The notes under the pieces: generated by a model
What the model was told of the DNA's origin: nothing
The model's input: the letters and a program-made list of their open reading frames with translations, nothing else
Databases searched by the model: none
Shown here: piece after piece, positions 52,946 to 62,164 of the stretch
How positions within the stretch are numbered: the stretch's first letter is position 1
Layout of the letters: each line of letters starts with the position of its first letter
Assembly: GCF_047314965.1 (NCBI RefSeq)
Contig: NZ_JBLBVK010000053.1
Span: 62,001-126,000 of the forward strand
DNA length: 64,000 nt
DNA from: JAVJUV01 sp047314965
Lineage (GTDB): Bacteria; Pseudomonadota; Alphaproteobacteria; Rhodobacterales; Rhodobacteraceae
Direction: 5' to 3'
Program-made: the position numbers and the translations under genes

Positions 52946-54268
52946 GTGCACAGACCGATTGTGATCAAGATCCGCGCCATGTTCGAGCGCGCCTTCCCGG
53001 AACAACGCCTGTTCCTGAGATCCGACACAGAGACGCGTTTCATCCGCCTGTCGCCGATGACGCAATTCGTTGGCGTTACCGGAAGCGCGCTCCTGCTCGG
53101 ATGGACGATTATTTCATCCGCCATGCTCCTGATGCATTCGCTCGGTGCAGGCGATCTCAAGCAGCAGGCACTCCGGGATCAGGCGATCTACGAGCAGCGA
53201 CTGAACCAGCTTGCGGCCGAACGCGATGCCCGCGCGCTAGAAGCATCGCAGGCTCAGGAACGCTTTGCGATCGCGCTCTCGGAAGTCTCGGCGATGCAGT
53301 CGCGCCTTCTGGCGTCCGAGGATCGGCTGAAGGAACTGGAAACCGGGATCGACGTCGTTGCCGCAACCCTGCGCGACACCATGAAGGACCGTGACGAGGC
53401 CCGCGACCAGGTTGCCGCGCTCCGCGCGGAGTTGGATCAGAACGAGTCGGATGAGCCAGACGCAAGGCGGATGGCCGATCTGGAGACGACGCTTGGCATG
53501 CTGAGCGCGGCGCTGGGTGATCTTGCCGGCCAGCGTGACGCGATGCAGGAAACGGTCAGCGAGGCCGAACTGGCGCTGGACAGGATTGCCCTCGACAGCC
53601 GGCTCGAAGCAGAGCGCAACGAGCGGATATTCACTCAGATCGAGGATGCGGTCGCATCGTCGCTGGTGCCGATCGACGAGATGTTCTCGGCCGTTGGACT
53701 TCCGACGGACTCGATCCTCGAACAGGTCCGGCGCAGTTATTCCGGCCAGGGTGGCCCCCTGACGCCGATCACCTTCTCGACCAGCGGCGATGCCGAGATT
53801 GATGAGGTCACCGCGCGCGCCAACGATGTGCTTGGCCAACTCGACGAACTGAACCTTTACCGGATCGCCGCGCAAAAGCTTCCCTTCGGCTTCCCCGTGC
53901 GTGGCTACTATCGCTCGACGTCCGGCTTTGGTCAGCGCTGGGGTCGCATGCACGAGGGCCATGACTGGGCAGGCGCGACCGGGACACCGATCCACGCAAC
54001 GGCCGACGGCGTGGTAGTTCACGCGGGTCGCCAGAGCGGCTACGGAAACCTCATCAAGATCAAGCACGACTTCGGTTTCGAGACGCGATACGCACATCTG
54101 TCCAAAATTCGCGTAAAGGTTGGGCAAAGGGTCTCGCGCGGAGACCGCATCGGTGATATGGGGAATACCGGACGTTCGACGGGCACGCATCTCCACTACG
54201 AAGTGCGCGTCGGCGGGAAACCCGTAAACCCGTTGAAATACATCAAGGCAGCAAGAGATGTTTTCTAA
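52946..54268 (+). CDS. M23 peptidoglycan endopeptidase with coiled coil (bactofilin-linked, LmdC-like)
   Basis: 440 aa: cytoplasmic N terminus, one TM helix at about 40-65, a long coiled coil (70-240), and a C-terminal LytM/M23 domain with zinc ligands in GRMHEGHDWAGATG and THLHYEVRVGGK. The latter cuts peptide crosslinks. The gene overlaps the bactofilin start by 11 bases. Paired M23-bactofilin proteins control local cell-wall shape. GTG start; AGGG lies upstream. Confidence 0.9.
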   Translation: MHRPIVIKIRAMFERAFPEQRLFLRSDTETRFIRLSPMTQFVGVTGSALLLGWTIISSAMLLMHSLGAGDLKQQALRDQAIYEQRLNQLAAERDARALEASQAQERFAIALSEVSAMQSRLLASEDRLKELETGIDVVAATLRDTMKDRDEARDQVAALRAELDQNESDEPDARRMADLETTLGMLSAALGDLAGQRDAMQETVSEAELALDRIALDSRLEAERNERIFTQIEDAVASSLVPIDEMFSAVGLPTDSILEQVRRSYSGQGGPLTPITFSTSGDAEIDEVTARANDVLGQLDELNLYRIAAQKLPFGFPVRGYYRSTSGFGQRWGRMHEGHDWAGATGTPIHATADGVVVHAGRQSGYGNLIKIKHDFGFETRYAHLSKIRVKVGQRVSRGDRIGDMGNTGRSTGTHLHYEVRVGGKPVNPLKYIKAARDVF

Positions 54269-54764
54269 AAGCAAGATCAACGAGCCCGGCCCCAAACAGG
54301 ATACAGAGGCAGAAAAGGATAAGGCCCCCGCGATGAATGAATCGAAAGCCACCGCAGACTTTACGTCGTCGAACGCTCCCAAGGCAAAACCGCCCGCATC
54401 GGTCCTCTCGGCGGACCTGACCATCTCGGGCAACATCAAGACGACCGGTGACATCAACATCGAGGGGAATGTCGAGGGCGACATCCGCGCCCACCTTCTG
54501 ACCGTGGGCGAAGGCGCCACCGTCAAAGGCGAATGCATCGCGGACGATGTTGTGGTGAATGGCCGGGTCGTGGGCAAGGTTCGCGGCATCAAGGTCCGCC
54601 TGACATCGACCGCCCGCGTCGAAGGCGACATCATCCACAAGACAATCGCGATCGAGTCCGGCGCTCATTTCGAAGGCTCGGTTCAGCGCCAGGAAGATCC
54701 GCTGAACTCCGGCGGCAAGGCCGCAGCGCCCAAGCCCGCAGCTCCTGCTTCTTCCGGACAATAA
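54258..54764 (+). CDS. Bactofilin family cytoskeletal protein
   Basis: 168 aa. The central beta-helix (SVLSADLTISGNIKTTGDIN through VEGDIIHKTIAIESGAHFEG) shows the hexapeptide-like periodicity of bactofilins (DUF583). Acidic N and Pro/Ala-rich C tails are disordered. Bactofilins self-assemble without nucleotide. The coupled M23 gene is the likely partner at the membrane. Confidence 0.9.
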   Translation: MFSKSKINEPGPKQDTEAEKDKAPAMNESKATADFTSSNAPKAKPPASVLSADLTISGNIKTTGDINIEGNVEGDIRAHLLTVGEGATVKGECIADDVVVNGRVVGKVRGIKVRLTSTARVEGDIIHKTIAIESGAHFEGSVQRQEDPLNSGGKAAAPKPAAPASSGQ

Positions 54765-54800
54765 CGCCGAACGGACGCGCTTGCGTGTCTGACAGCACCG

Positions 54801-54833
54801 GCCCGCGCCCACCCGCGCGGGCTGTTTTCTTTC
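54801..54833 (+). terminator. Rho-independent terminator after the bactofilin gene
   Basis: GCCCGCGC (54801-54808) and GCGCGGGC (54815-54822) form a perfect 8-bp stem followed by TGTTTTCTTT. Confidence 0.85.
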
Positions 54834-54836
54834 GTA

Positions 54837-55673
54837 TCAACGGATCGAAAGACTTCCGGGGATAACCTCGGTCGCTGCACCCTGCCGCCTGAACATCGTC
54901 TTCCTGCTCAACAGAACAATCACCACGGCAACGACCACCAGTATCCAGGTGTCCCAGGGCTGTGCATCCGGCCAGAACGGATTGATCAGTTGCCAGTGAA
55001 ACAACATCGGCCAGAGCAAGCTTCCCCGGGACGCGTTGAAGATCGGGGTGACAAGCACGGCGAGCGTGACGTTCCCGATGAAGAACGGCAAAAAGTTCCA
55101 CTCTGCGAAAACGGTACCCGCAAGATAGAATGCCGGAAGATGCCAAAGGCCCCAGGCGCTCCCGATCACGATCCCCGCCCAGAACGGCATGACCCGGCGC
55201 TGCAACAGGGGCTGCGCGACACCGCGCCAGCCGAACTCCTCCACCGGGCCGAGGAAGAGCATGATCACGAGAACGGTGAACAACGCGCCCGGGCCGTTCT
55301 CTGTCATCGGGGCCAACATGGGACCGCCCTTGATCAGCGAACCGGCGACGAACACGCAGGGAAGACCAAGTGCGACGAACACGACCCACGCCGCGGAGAT
55401 CCGCCACAGAGCCAGCCGAGACAGAAAAACCCGCAAGCCACCCGCCCCACGCAGCACCGCTATCAGCGCGAATGCGGATAACGCAGGGGCCCAGGTTGCC
55501 AGGAAGAAGGCGGGATGCGTGCCGCTGATCTCGCCGAACCGCTCGGCGGCCCAATCAGGATACAGGATATAGGGCCCGATCACTCCCCAGGTGATCAAGA
55601 AGGTCAGCAGGAAGAATACCCACAACGCCCAGTCCGGCAGATCGTCGCTAAGGGGTTGCGCGGCACCCGACAT
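54837..55673 (-). CDS. CPBP family intramembrane metalloprotease
   Basis: 278 aa from ATG 55673 (AGGAG six bases upstream). Eight hydrophobic segments. Catalytic motifs are GPVEEFGWRGVAQPLL (EExxxR), GLWHLPAFYLAG and MLFHWQLINP. The family includes Abi/CAAX-type proteases. Role not inferable. An FNR-like box lies 64 bases upstream. Confidence 0.85.
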   Translation of the reverse strand: MSGAAQPLSDDLPDWALWVFFLLTFLITWGVIGPYILYPDWAAERFGEISGTHPAFFLATWAPALSAFALIAVLRGAGGLRVFLSRLALWRISAAWVVFVALGLPCVFVAGSLIKGGPMLAPMTENGPGALFTVLVIMLFLGPVEEFGWRGVAQPLLQRRVMPFWAGIVIGSAWGLWHLPAFYLAGTVFAEWNFLPFFIGNVTLAVLVTPIFNASRGSLLWPMLFHWQLINPFWPDAQPWDTWILVVVAVVIVLLSRKTMFRRQGAATEVIPGSLSIR

Positions 55674-55736
55674 CGGCATCTCCTGTCTGTCACCCTCCAA
55701 CGGTAGACACTGTGACGCTGTCCGCCGCCGCCGGCG

Positions 55737-55750
55737 TTGATCTGACTCAA
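55737..55750. promoter_or_regulatory. FNR-like box upstream of the CPBP protease gene
   Basis: TTGATCTGACTCAA matches TTGAT-N4-ATCAA at nine of ten positions. It lies between the DUF805 stop and the CPBP start. Confidence 0.35.
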
Positions 55751-55770
55751 TCCGTCGCCAATGGCTCTGA

Positions 55771-56166
55771 TCAGCCTGCCAGAGGCATGCTGCCCAGCGG
55801 ATCCTCGCCGAATCTGTTTGGGCCAGTGGTGCCCCTATGGATGAAAAAAGCGACGATCAGGATCAGAGTACCGATCAACGGAACAAGGATCAGAAGATAC
55901 CACCATCCCGATTTGTCCACGTCATGCAGTCGCCGGACGCCAACGGAAATCGACGGCAGAAAAACAGCCAGACCGAACAAACCGCCAAGAATTCCGATCT
56001 GCTGGCCATCTGCTGCGCGGCCGAACAGGATCGAGTCCAATATGGCGAACACGATATTCCCTAAAAGAATGAACAACATGAACCACCAGAATTCAGAGCG
56101 TGGAGCCCGCCCCGAGAACGTCACGTAATTCGAAAAGCACTTGGCAATAGTTTCTTGAAAACTCAT
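55771..56166 (-). CDS. DUF805 membrane protein
   Basis: 131 aa from ATG 56166 (AGGAG upstream). It begins MSFQETIAKCFSNYVTFSGR, with APRSEFWWF and SVGVRRLHDVDKSGWW, which are the DUF805 signature. Four membrane segments. Function unknown. Confidence 0.9.
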   Translation of the reverse strand: MSFQETIAKCFSNYVTFSGRAPRSEFWWFMLFILLGNIVFAILDSILFGRAADGQQIGILGGLFGLAVFLPSISVGVRRLHDVDKSGWWYLLILVPLIGTLILIVAFFIHRGTTGPNRFGEDPLGSMPLAG

Positions 56167-56218
56167 CTCCCCAACTCCTTTCTTCTTCGGCACCCGGCTA
56201 TTGCGGGACAGCCGGACG

Positions 56219-57004
56219 TCAAACCGGATGATACAACGCCCGGCGGTAAATGTGCCACGTCGCGTGCCCAAGAACCGGAAGTGCGATGAACAGCCCGAGG
56301 AACGCAGGAAGCATGGCGACGAACAGGCAGAAGGCCACAATCACCGCCCAGACTCCCATGACGATCTTGTTCCGTGCCACGGTATCCAGACTGACAAGCA
56401 TAGCCGTGACGAAATCGAATTCCTTGTCGACCAAAAGCGGCAGCGACACCGCCGTCAGACCGAAGGTCAGAAACGCAACCCCTGCCCCGACAACGACCTG
56501 AACGGCGAGCATCGCCATGCCGGTAGGGGTCAGGAACAGCGCCCATTCGGACTCCATGTTCATCAGCGCCGAAGGCCCGAAGAACATGGCGAAGGTCATA
56601 TGGGCGAAAAAGCTCCAGAACAGGAAAATCAGCGCCAGGATGACGCCCACCCACGGAAGTTGCCGGGTGCGTTCGTTCCAGATCACACCCAGCACGTCTG
56701 ACCAGGCCAATGGCTCGCCAGCCTCGATCCGGCGGCTGACTTCGTAAAGCCCGACCGCCGCGAAGGGCGCGACCAGGGGAAAACCTAGGGCGAACGCCAG
56801 CGTCCAAAGAAACGTCCCGGCGCCGATCCACCAGAGTACCACCCCGGCCAGCACATAGAACAGGCTGAACGCCAGCCCGAACAATGGCGCGGTCTGGAAA
56901 TCCGAGATACCTGCCCTGAGCGATGCCCAAAGCTCCGCCAGTGTCACCTGCGCGATATCGGGTGGCGGCGAAGGCGGCAGTGGAAGCGGATTGTCATCCA
57001 TCAT
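56219..57004 (-). CDS. DUF2189 membrane protein
   Basis: 261 aa from ATG 57004, with six hydrophobic segments. FGLAFSLFYVLAGVVLWWIG, LAFALGFPLVAPFAAVGLYE and VSRRIEAGEPLAWSDVLGVI are the DUF2189 pattern. Function unknown. An FNR-like box overlaps the alternative start at 57040, which argues for the downstream start. Confidence 0.82.
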   Translation of the reverse strand: MMDDNPLPLPPSPPPDIAQVTLAELWASLRAGISDFQTAPLFGLAFSLFYVLAGVVLWWIGAGTFLWTLAFALGFPLVAPFAAVGLYEVSRRIEAGEPLAWSDVLGVIWNERTRQLPWVGVILALIFLFWSFFAHMTFAMFFGPSALMNMESEWALFLTPTGMAMLAVQVVVGAGVAFLTFGLTAVSLPLLVDKEFDFVTAMLVSLDTVARNKIVMGVWAVIVAFCLFVAMLPAFLGLFIALPVLGHATWHIYRRALYHPV

Positions 57005-57039
57005 GGCAGGCATACTCCGTAAGACGTCCCGAACTGGCA

Positions 57040-57053
57040 TTGATCCAGATCAC
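57040..57053 (-). promoter_or_regulatory. FNR-like box upstream of the DUF2189 gene
   Basis: Minus-strand GTGATCTGGATCAA matches TTGAT-N4-ATCAA at nine of ten positions. It overlaps the stop of the upstream GNAT gene and lies 36 bases before the DUF2189 start at 57004. Confidence 0.4.
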
Positions 57054-57853
57054 TTCGTAATCCTCGCATCCCTGAACGCATCCGGGTCCATCCCAATGAT
57101 GATCAGGTAGTCCGACCTGACAACGCCCAGTTTCTCGCAAAGCCGCTCGGACGGGATATTGTCGTCCCGAATGCCGGTCGAGAACTTTCCGATACCCGTC
57201 TTCTCGTGCATCGCGATCATGGCCTTCGCGCCAAGGACAAGCGCGATCTTTTCGCCCCTGCGGTCTGGATGTGTCGCCAGCATGCCCCAGAAACAGGTGT
57301 CCGCCATGATGCTGTCGGGATGAAAATTGGCGAAGGACGCCGCACACCCGACCGGGCGCCCGCTGCCGCGCTCTCGTGCAACCAGTGCCACGCCCCGACG
57401 CGCCTGGCCACGAAGGACGGTGTCTGGCGGCGGCAGTACATCCGCCATCAGGGCAATTTCGGCGAAGGCCTCGACATCACCGTCAGCGCTGTCGGGCGCA
57501 AGGAAACTCACGTCCAGATCATCCGGCAAACGGAAATCACGCAGCACCCTACGCGCCTTCTCGACCGACGTGTCATCAGCGGATACGGAGAATCCGAAGA
57601 CATCGGAACGCAAACCGCGGGTTTCCAGCGCGGCCCTGAATTGATGCTCCAGTTCTCGCCTTACCCTATACCCCGCGGTCGCACCCTGAAGCCGCACAAG
57701 CGACTCGAACGTGTCGAGCTCAGAGAGGCTGAAATCCACCAGGGTCACGTTCCGTCCGTACCAGGCAAAGCGCGGGTCATCCTGGACAAGCGCAAAGAGG
57801 TTCGCGCCCCTCTGCCCCATGGCCTGCTGATCCGCACTTCCAAAAAACCGCAT
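57050..57853 (-). CDS. GNAT family N-acetyltransferase, 267 aa
   Basis: The C-terminal half carries GVALVARERGSGRPVGCAAS, WGMLATHPDRRGEKIALVLG and a following KTGIGKFSTGIRDDNIPSER, resembling the acetyl-CoA loop of GNAT enzymes. The N-terminal half is a degenerate GNAT-like or unrelated domain. Substrate unknown. Confidence 0.75.
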   Translation of the reverse strand: MRFFGSADQQAMGQRGANLFALVQDDPRFAWYGRNVTLVDFSLSELDTFESLVRLQGATAGYRVRRELEHQFRAALETRGLRSDVFGFSVSADDTSVEKARRVLRDFRLPDDLDVSFLAPDSADGDVEAFAEIALMADVLPPPDTVLRGQARRGVALVARERGSGRPVGCAASFANFHPDSIMADTCFWGMLATHPDRRGEKIALVLGAKAMIAMHEKTGIGKFSTGIRDDNIPSERLCEKLGVVRSDYLIIIGMDPDAFRDARITK

Positions 57854-57966
57854 CTCCGCCTCCCCCCAGATGTCTGAAAGTGTAAACCGGAGACCGCCGT
57901 CGCTTGAAGCCTCTTCGTGCGGTTGCTATCAGCATCCGACGATAACCCAGCCATCCGGAGGCCCCC

Positions 57967-59094
57967 ATGCGCGCCGAGACCGAAAACACGGTCGCCGCCA
58001 TCGAAAAGTCACTCGATCTGCTTGCCCAGCGGATGGATTGGCAGACGGCTGAGCACCGGCTGGAAGAATTCAACGTCATGGTCGAGAATCCCAATCTTTG
58101 GGACGATCCCGAGAAGGCGCAAAAACTGATGCGCGAGCGGCAGATGCTGGTCGATGCCATGGACCGCTACCGCTCGATGAAGCAGGAACTGTCGGACAAT
58201 ATCGAACTGATCGAACTTGGCGAGATGGAGGACGACAAGGATGTCGTCACCGAGGCCGAGGCTGCGATCAGGAAACTGAAAGACCGCGCGGCCCAGGCCG
58301 AGATCGAGGCGCTTCTGGATGGCGAAGCCGACGGCAACGACACGTTCCTCGAAATCAACTCGGGTGCCGGCGGTACCGAAAGCTGCGACTGGGCCTCGAT
58401 GCTGGCGCGTATGTATGTCCGCTGGGCCGAAAAGCACGGCTACAAAGTTGAACTTCAGTCTCAAAGCCCTGGCGAAGAAGCCGGCATCAAGTCGGCCGCC
58501 TACAAGATATCCGGTCCCAACGCCTATGGATGGCTGAAGTCTGAATCGGGCGTGCACCGTCTCGTGCGCATCTCGCCCTATGACAGCGCCGCACGCCGCC
58601 ATACGTCCTTCTCCTCGGTCTGGGTCTATCCCGTTGTCGACGATAATATCGAGATCGAGGTGGCGCCCAACGACATCCGCATCGACACCTACCGCTCGTC
58701 AGGTGCGGGCGGTCAGCACGTCAACACCACGGACTCCGCCGTCCGGATCACGCATATCCCGACCGGGATCGTCGTGACCTCATCGGAAAAGTCTCAGCAC
58801 CAGAACCGCGACATCGCCATGAAGGCGCTGAAATCGCGGCTTTACCAGATGGAACTCGACCGCCGGAACGCGGCCATAAACGAGGCGCACGAGAACAAGG
58901 GCGATGCGGGTTGGGGAAACCAGATTCGGTCCTACGTCCTCCAGCCCTACCAGATGGTTAAAGACCTTCGTACGGGCTACGAGACGTCCGACACGCAAGG
59001 TGTGCTCGACGGCGATCTCGACGGGCTGATGGCCGCGACACTGGCGATGGGCGTCTCGGGCATGAAACGCGGCGAGGCGCAGGCCGAGGACTGA
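57967..59094 (+). CDS. prfB: Peptide chain release factor 2
   Basis: 375 aa with the GGQ loop SSGAGGQHVNTTDSAVR, which triggers peptide release, and the anticodon-like region VRISPYDSAARRHTSF. The SPF tripeptide that reads UGA/UAA in E. coli is SPY here. The ORF is continuous; the E. coli-type +1 frameshift at an early UGA is absent. Hydrolyses peptidyl-tRNA at UAA and UGA. Confidence 0.95.
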   Translation: MRAETENTVAAIEKSLDLLAQRMDWQTAEHRLEEFNVMVENPNLWDDPEKAQKLMRERQMLVDAMDRYRSMKQELSDNIELIELGEMEDDKDVVTEAEAAIRKLKDRAAQAEIEALLDGEADGNDTFLEINSGAGGTESCDWASMLARMYVRWAEKHGYKVELQSQSPGEEAGIKSAAYKISGPNAYGWLKSESGVHRLVRISPYDSAARRHTSFSSVWVYPVVDDNIEIEVAPNDIRIDTYRSSGAGGQHVNTTDSAVRITHIPTGIVVTSSEKSQHQNRDIAMKALKSRLYQMELDRRNAAINEAHENKGDAGWGNQIRSYVLQPYQMVKDLRTGYETSDTQGVLDGDLDGLMAATLAMGVSGMKRGEAQAED

Positions 59095-59115
59095 TTTCCG
59101 TTCTCACGCAGGTTG

Positions 59116-59152
59116 TTCCGGGATCTCGAAAGACTCCGGAAACATTTCTTTG
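59116..59152 (+). terminator. Possible terminator after prfB
   Basis: TTCCGG (59116-59121) pairs with CCGGAA (59136-59141), followed by a T-containing tail. The stem is only six base pairs. Confidence 0.4.
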
Positions 59153-59198
59153 AGAAAACGACTTTGGAACACCAGGCGCTTTCCGTCCCGGCAGGACC

Positions 59199-59393
59199 TC
59201 AGACCGAGCAGGTCATGTCCTGTCCACAGCACATCGGCGACTTCACCTTGCCATGTCCATCAGGGCATTCGGAAATGTGGACCGACGTGCCATCAGGCTT
59301 CGTGAGCGTGGAATGCTGCAGTTCCTTGCCGCATTTGCCGCAGGTCATGGTTCCGATGCTCATTCCGCATTTTTCGCAAACGTAACTTGCCAT
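59199..59393 (-). CDS. Small zinc-ribbon protein, 64 aa
   Basis: Five or six Cys in CEKCGMSIGTMTCGKCGKEL and a terminal MCCGQDMTC give two or more zinc sites. GAGAGGG precedes the ATG. I recall similar short zinc-ribbon proteins in this group. Function unknown; a metal or nucleic-acid binding role is plausible. Confidence 0.72.
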   Translation of the reverse strand: MASYVCEKCGMSIGTMTCGKCGKELQHSTLTKPDGTSVHISECPDGHGKVKSPMCCGQDMTCSV

Positions 59394-59532
59394 TACCCTC
59401 TCCCATGTTGTCCAGGAATTTATGCCATATAATCATTCACTTGTGCCATCACGGCACCCGCCTTGGCAAGCGAAACCTCAGACAGTCGTCCGCAGCGGAA
59501 TTCAACATGCGCCGCCTGCCGATCAGAAGGCA

Positions 59533-62061
59533 CTAATACAAGCCGCCCGACGAGATTTCGCCAACCGTCGCCTGCTGCGGTATGGTCACCTGCTCACCCT
59601 GGGAGTTCGTTACCGTGCGATCCGCCCGGCCAAGCTCGGTGTCGGTGAACAGGGGAAGGTTCGCACCCATAGCGAAACCGCCGTCGAAGGTGATCCCGAA
59701 AACCGGTTCCTCACCTTCGCGGAAGTATTCCGCCACCACGTAGTCGCCGACGGCATCGTCCGGCAGCCGTGCTCCGGTGAACCGGTCGATCTTGATGAAG
59801 CGCCCTCCCGGCGGAATGGCAAACCGTCCCGCACCGTACTTCTCCACCGCCTTCTGCATGAATTTCTGGAATACCGGGGCGCACATCGCGCCACCCGATG
59901 CGCCTCGCCCAAGCGGTTCCGGCAGATCGTAACCGATATAGCATCCGGCAGCGATATTCGAGGTGAAGCCCACGAACCAGACATCGCGGGCATCGTTCGT
60001 CGTGCCGGTCTTGCCCGCCGTCGGCACACCAAGGTTCACGGCCCCGGCCGCCGTGCCACGCTCCACCACGCCGCGCATCATCGACGTCAGTTGGTACGCC
60101 GTGATCGGGTTCATCACCTGCCTGCTGGTCGAAACGATGTCGGGCAATTCACCTGCCGAAAGCTGACGGATATCGCAGTCGACACAGTCGCGCTGATCAT
60201 GGCGATAGATCGTCGTGCCCCAGCGGTCCTGCACCCTGTCGACCAGCGTAGGCTCGACCAGCCGTCCGCCGTTGGCAAACATCGCATAGGCCGAAACCAT
60301 GCGGAACAATGTCGTTTCCTGGGATCCCAGTGAGTTCGCAAGGAAGGGCTCCATCCGATCGTAGACGCCAAATCTCTGGGCATAGCTCGCAACCGTGGTC
60401 ATGCCGACCTCTTCCGCAAGTCGCACGGTCATCAGGTTCCGCGAGCGCTCGATTCCCGTGCGCAGCGGTGTCGGACCATAGAACTGGTTCGAGGCGTTTT
60501 TCGGCCGCCAGACACGGCCACCCCCGACATCAACCTCGATCGGAGCGTCGATGATGATGGTCGCCGGCGAAAAGCCGGAATCCAGAGCGGCGGCATAGAC
60601 GAAAGGCTTGAAGGACGATCCGGGCTGGCGTTGCGCTTGCGTGGCACGGTTGAATACCGAATCCTGATAGCTGAAGCCACCCTGCATCGCCAGAACACGT
60701 CCGTTGTGCACGTCCATGGCCATGAACCCGCCTTGCACCTTCGGAACCTGGCGCAGCGAGAAGACCGGATCGCTTGCAGAGCCGCCTTCGTGGCGAACGT
60801 GGATCACGTCCCCCACCTTCAGTATGTCCGAAGGCACGCGCGCGCCCCGGATCCATTTCAGGTCGCCCGGAACGATCCAGTGACCATCGTCGCCATCCAG
60901 CCAATCCTCGACACCGATCCGCGCCCTGTCTCCTTCGATCGACAGGACCACGGCCGGGTACCAGTCCCCGACATCGCGCACCGCCTCCGCGCCTTCCAGC
61001 GCCAGACGCCAGCGCGCAACACCGTCTTCCTCACCGACAAGCGCATCCGGCTCCAGCGAGACCTTCACGCCGTGCCACTCGCCCTGCTCCCGGTCATACT
61101 CTTCCAGCGCCTCCTGAAGCGCCGCCGCGGCAATGGACTGCATGTCGGGATCGATGGTCGCGCGCACGGTCAGGCCGGCGCTGCGGAACCCTTCGTCACC
61201 GAAATCACGCGAGAGCTGACGCCGGATTTCATCGGTGAAGTAATCGCGCGGCGGCAGTTGTTCGCGAAACGCCTCGTAGTCGCCGGCCTGCACGGTCAGC
61301 AAGGGCGCGACGCGCGCCGTTTCGAACTCCTGATCCGTCAGGAACGCGTTCTGCCACATCTCCCGCAGCACGAAATTCCGGCGCGTCACCGCGCGTTCTT
61401 CCTGCAGGACAGGATGATATGTCGACGGCGCCTTGGGCAGCGCCGCAAGGTAGGCCGCTTCCTGAGGCTCAAGTTCACTCAGGGTCTTGTTGAAATACAC
61501 CTGCGCCGCAGCAGCGACCCCATAAGCATTCTGACCAAGGAAGATCTCGTTCAGATAAATCTCCAGGATCTTCTCCCGGTCCAGCGAAGAGACCATCCGC
61601 GTTGCAAGAATGATCTCTTTCAGCTTTCGGTCGATCGTCCGTTCGCCACCAAGAAACGAGATCTTTGCGACCTGCTGCGGAATCGTCGACGCCCCCCGCA
61701 CCGACGCGCCGCGCGACTGCACGGCCTCATAGGCGGCCGCCGCAATACCCCGCAGATCGAACCCCTGATGCTCGTAGAAGTTCTTGTCCTCAGCCGATAT
61801 GAACGCCTGCTTGACCAGAGCGGGAATCTCGTCTGCCGGGGCGTAAAGCCTGCGCTCCTCGGCAAATTCGTCGATGATGCGCCCTTCGGGCGAGTAGATC
61901 CGACTGATCGTCGCCGGTTGATAGTTTACCAGCGTCTCGTGGTCCGGCAGGTCCTGACCATAGACCCAGAAGACAGCGCCGATCGTCAAAGCGCCCATCA
62001 CCAACCCAAGGGTCAGAACACTGAAGATCGCGCCGAAGAACGAGAGGATGAAACGGGTCAA
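59533..62061 (-). CDS. mrcA: Penicillin-binding protein 1A, bifunctional transglycosylase/transpeptidase
   Basis: 842 aa: N-terminal TM anchor, glycosyltransferase domain with catalytic Glu in SAEDKNFYEHQG, then GASTIPQQVAK and RKLKEIILATRM; a linker; and a transpeptidase with SxxK in QPGSSFKPF, SRN-type IERSRNLMT and KTGTTNDARD. It polymerises glycan strands and crosslinks them. The second GT motif, usually GGSTITQQ, reads GASTIPQQ. Confidence 0.95.
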   Translation of the reverse strand: MTRFILSFFGAIFSVLTLGLVMGALTIGAVFWVYGQDLPDHETLVNYQPATISRIYSPEGRIIDEFAEERRLYAPADEIPALVKQAFISAEDKNFYEHQGFDLRGIAAAAYEAVQSRGASVRGASTIPQQVAKISFLGGERTIDRKLKEIILATRMVSSLDREKILEIYLNEIFLGQNAYGVAAAAQVYFNKTLSELEPQEAAYLAALPKAPSTYHPVLQEERAVTRRNFVLREMWQNAFLTDQEFETARVAPLLTVQAGDYEAFREQLPPRDYFTDEIRRQLSRDFGDEGFRSAGLTVRATIDPDMQSIAAAALQEALEEYDREQGEWHGVKVSLEPDALVGEEDGVARWRLALEGAEAVRDVGDWYPAVVLSIEGDRARIGVEDWLDGDDGHWIVPGDLKWIRGARVPSDILKVGDVIHVRHEGGSASDPVFSLRQVPKVQGGFMAMDVHNGRVLAMQGGFSYQDSVFNRATQAQRQPGSSFKPFVYAAALDSGFSPATIIIDAPIEVDVGGGRVWRPKNASNQFYGPTPLRTGIERSRNLMTVRLAEEVGMTTVASYAQRFGVYDRMEPFLANSLGSQETTLFRMVSAYAMFANGGRLVEPTLVDRVQDRWGTTIYRHDQRDCVDCDIRQLSAGELPDIVSTSRQVMNPITAYQLTSMMRGVVERGTAAGAVNLGVPTAGKTGTTNDARDVWFVGFTSNIAAGCYIGYDLPEPLGRGASGGAMCAPVFQKFMQKAVEKYGAGRFAIPPGGRFIKIDRFTGARLPDDAVGDYVVAEYFREGEEPVFGITFDGGFAMGANLPLFTDTELGRADRTVTNSQGEQVTIPQQATVGEISSGGLY

Positions 62062-62164
62062 TGCAAAACCTTTCCGCCTAGGCGGTCAATATAGTCATTG
62101 GTATCCGCAGGGTCAAAACCTCCTCTGCGTCAAATCGGCCATTTCCGGCCCGCAAAATCGCCGG

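Noticed and set aside
53237..54640. 467-codon minus-strand ORF over the M23 and bactofilin genes
   Set aside because: Both plus-strand genes are well supported; the antisense frame has no motif.
57967..58060. Programmed +1 frameshift in prfB
   Set aside because: No in-frame UGA or CTT-TGA-like site near codons 20-30; the frame is continuous.
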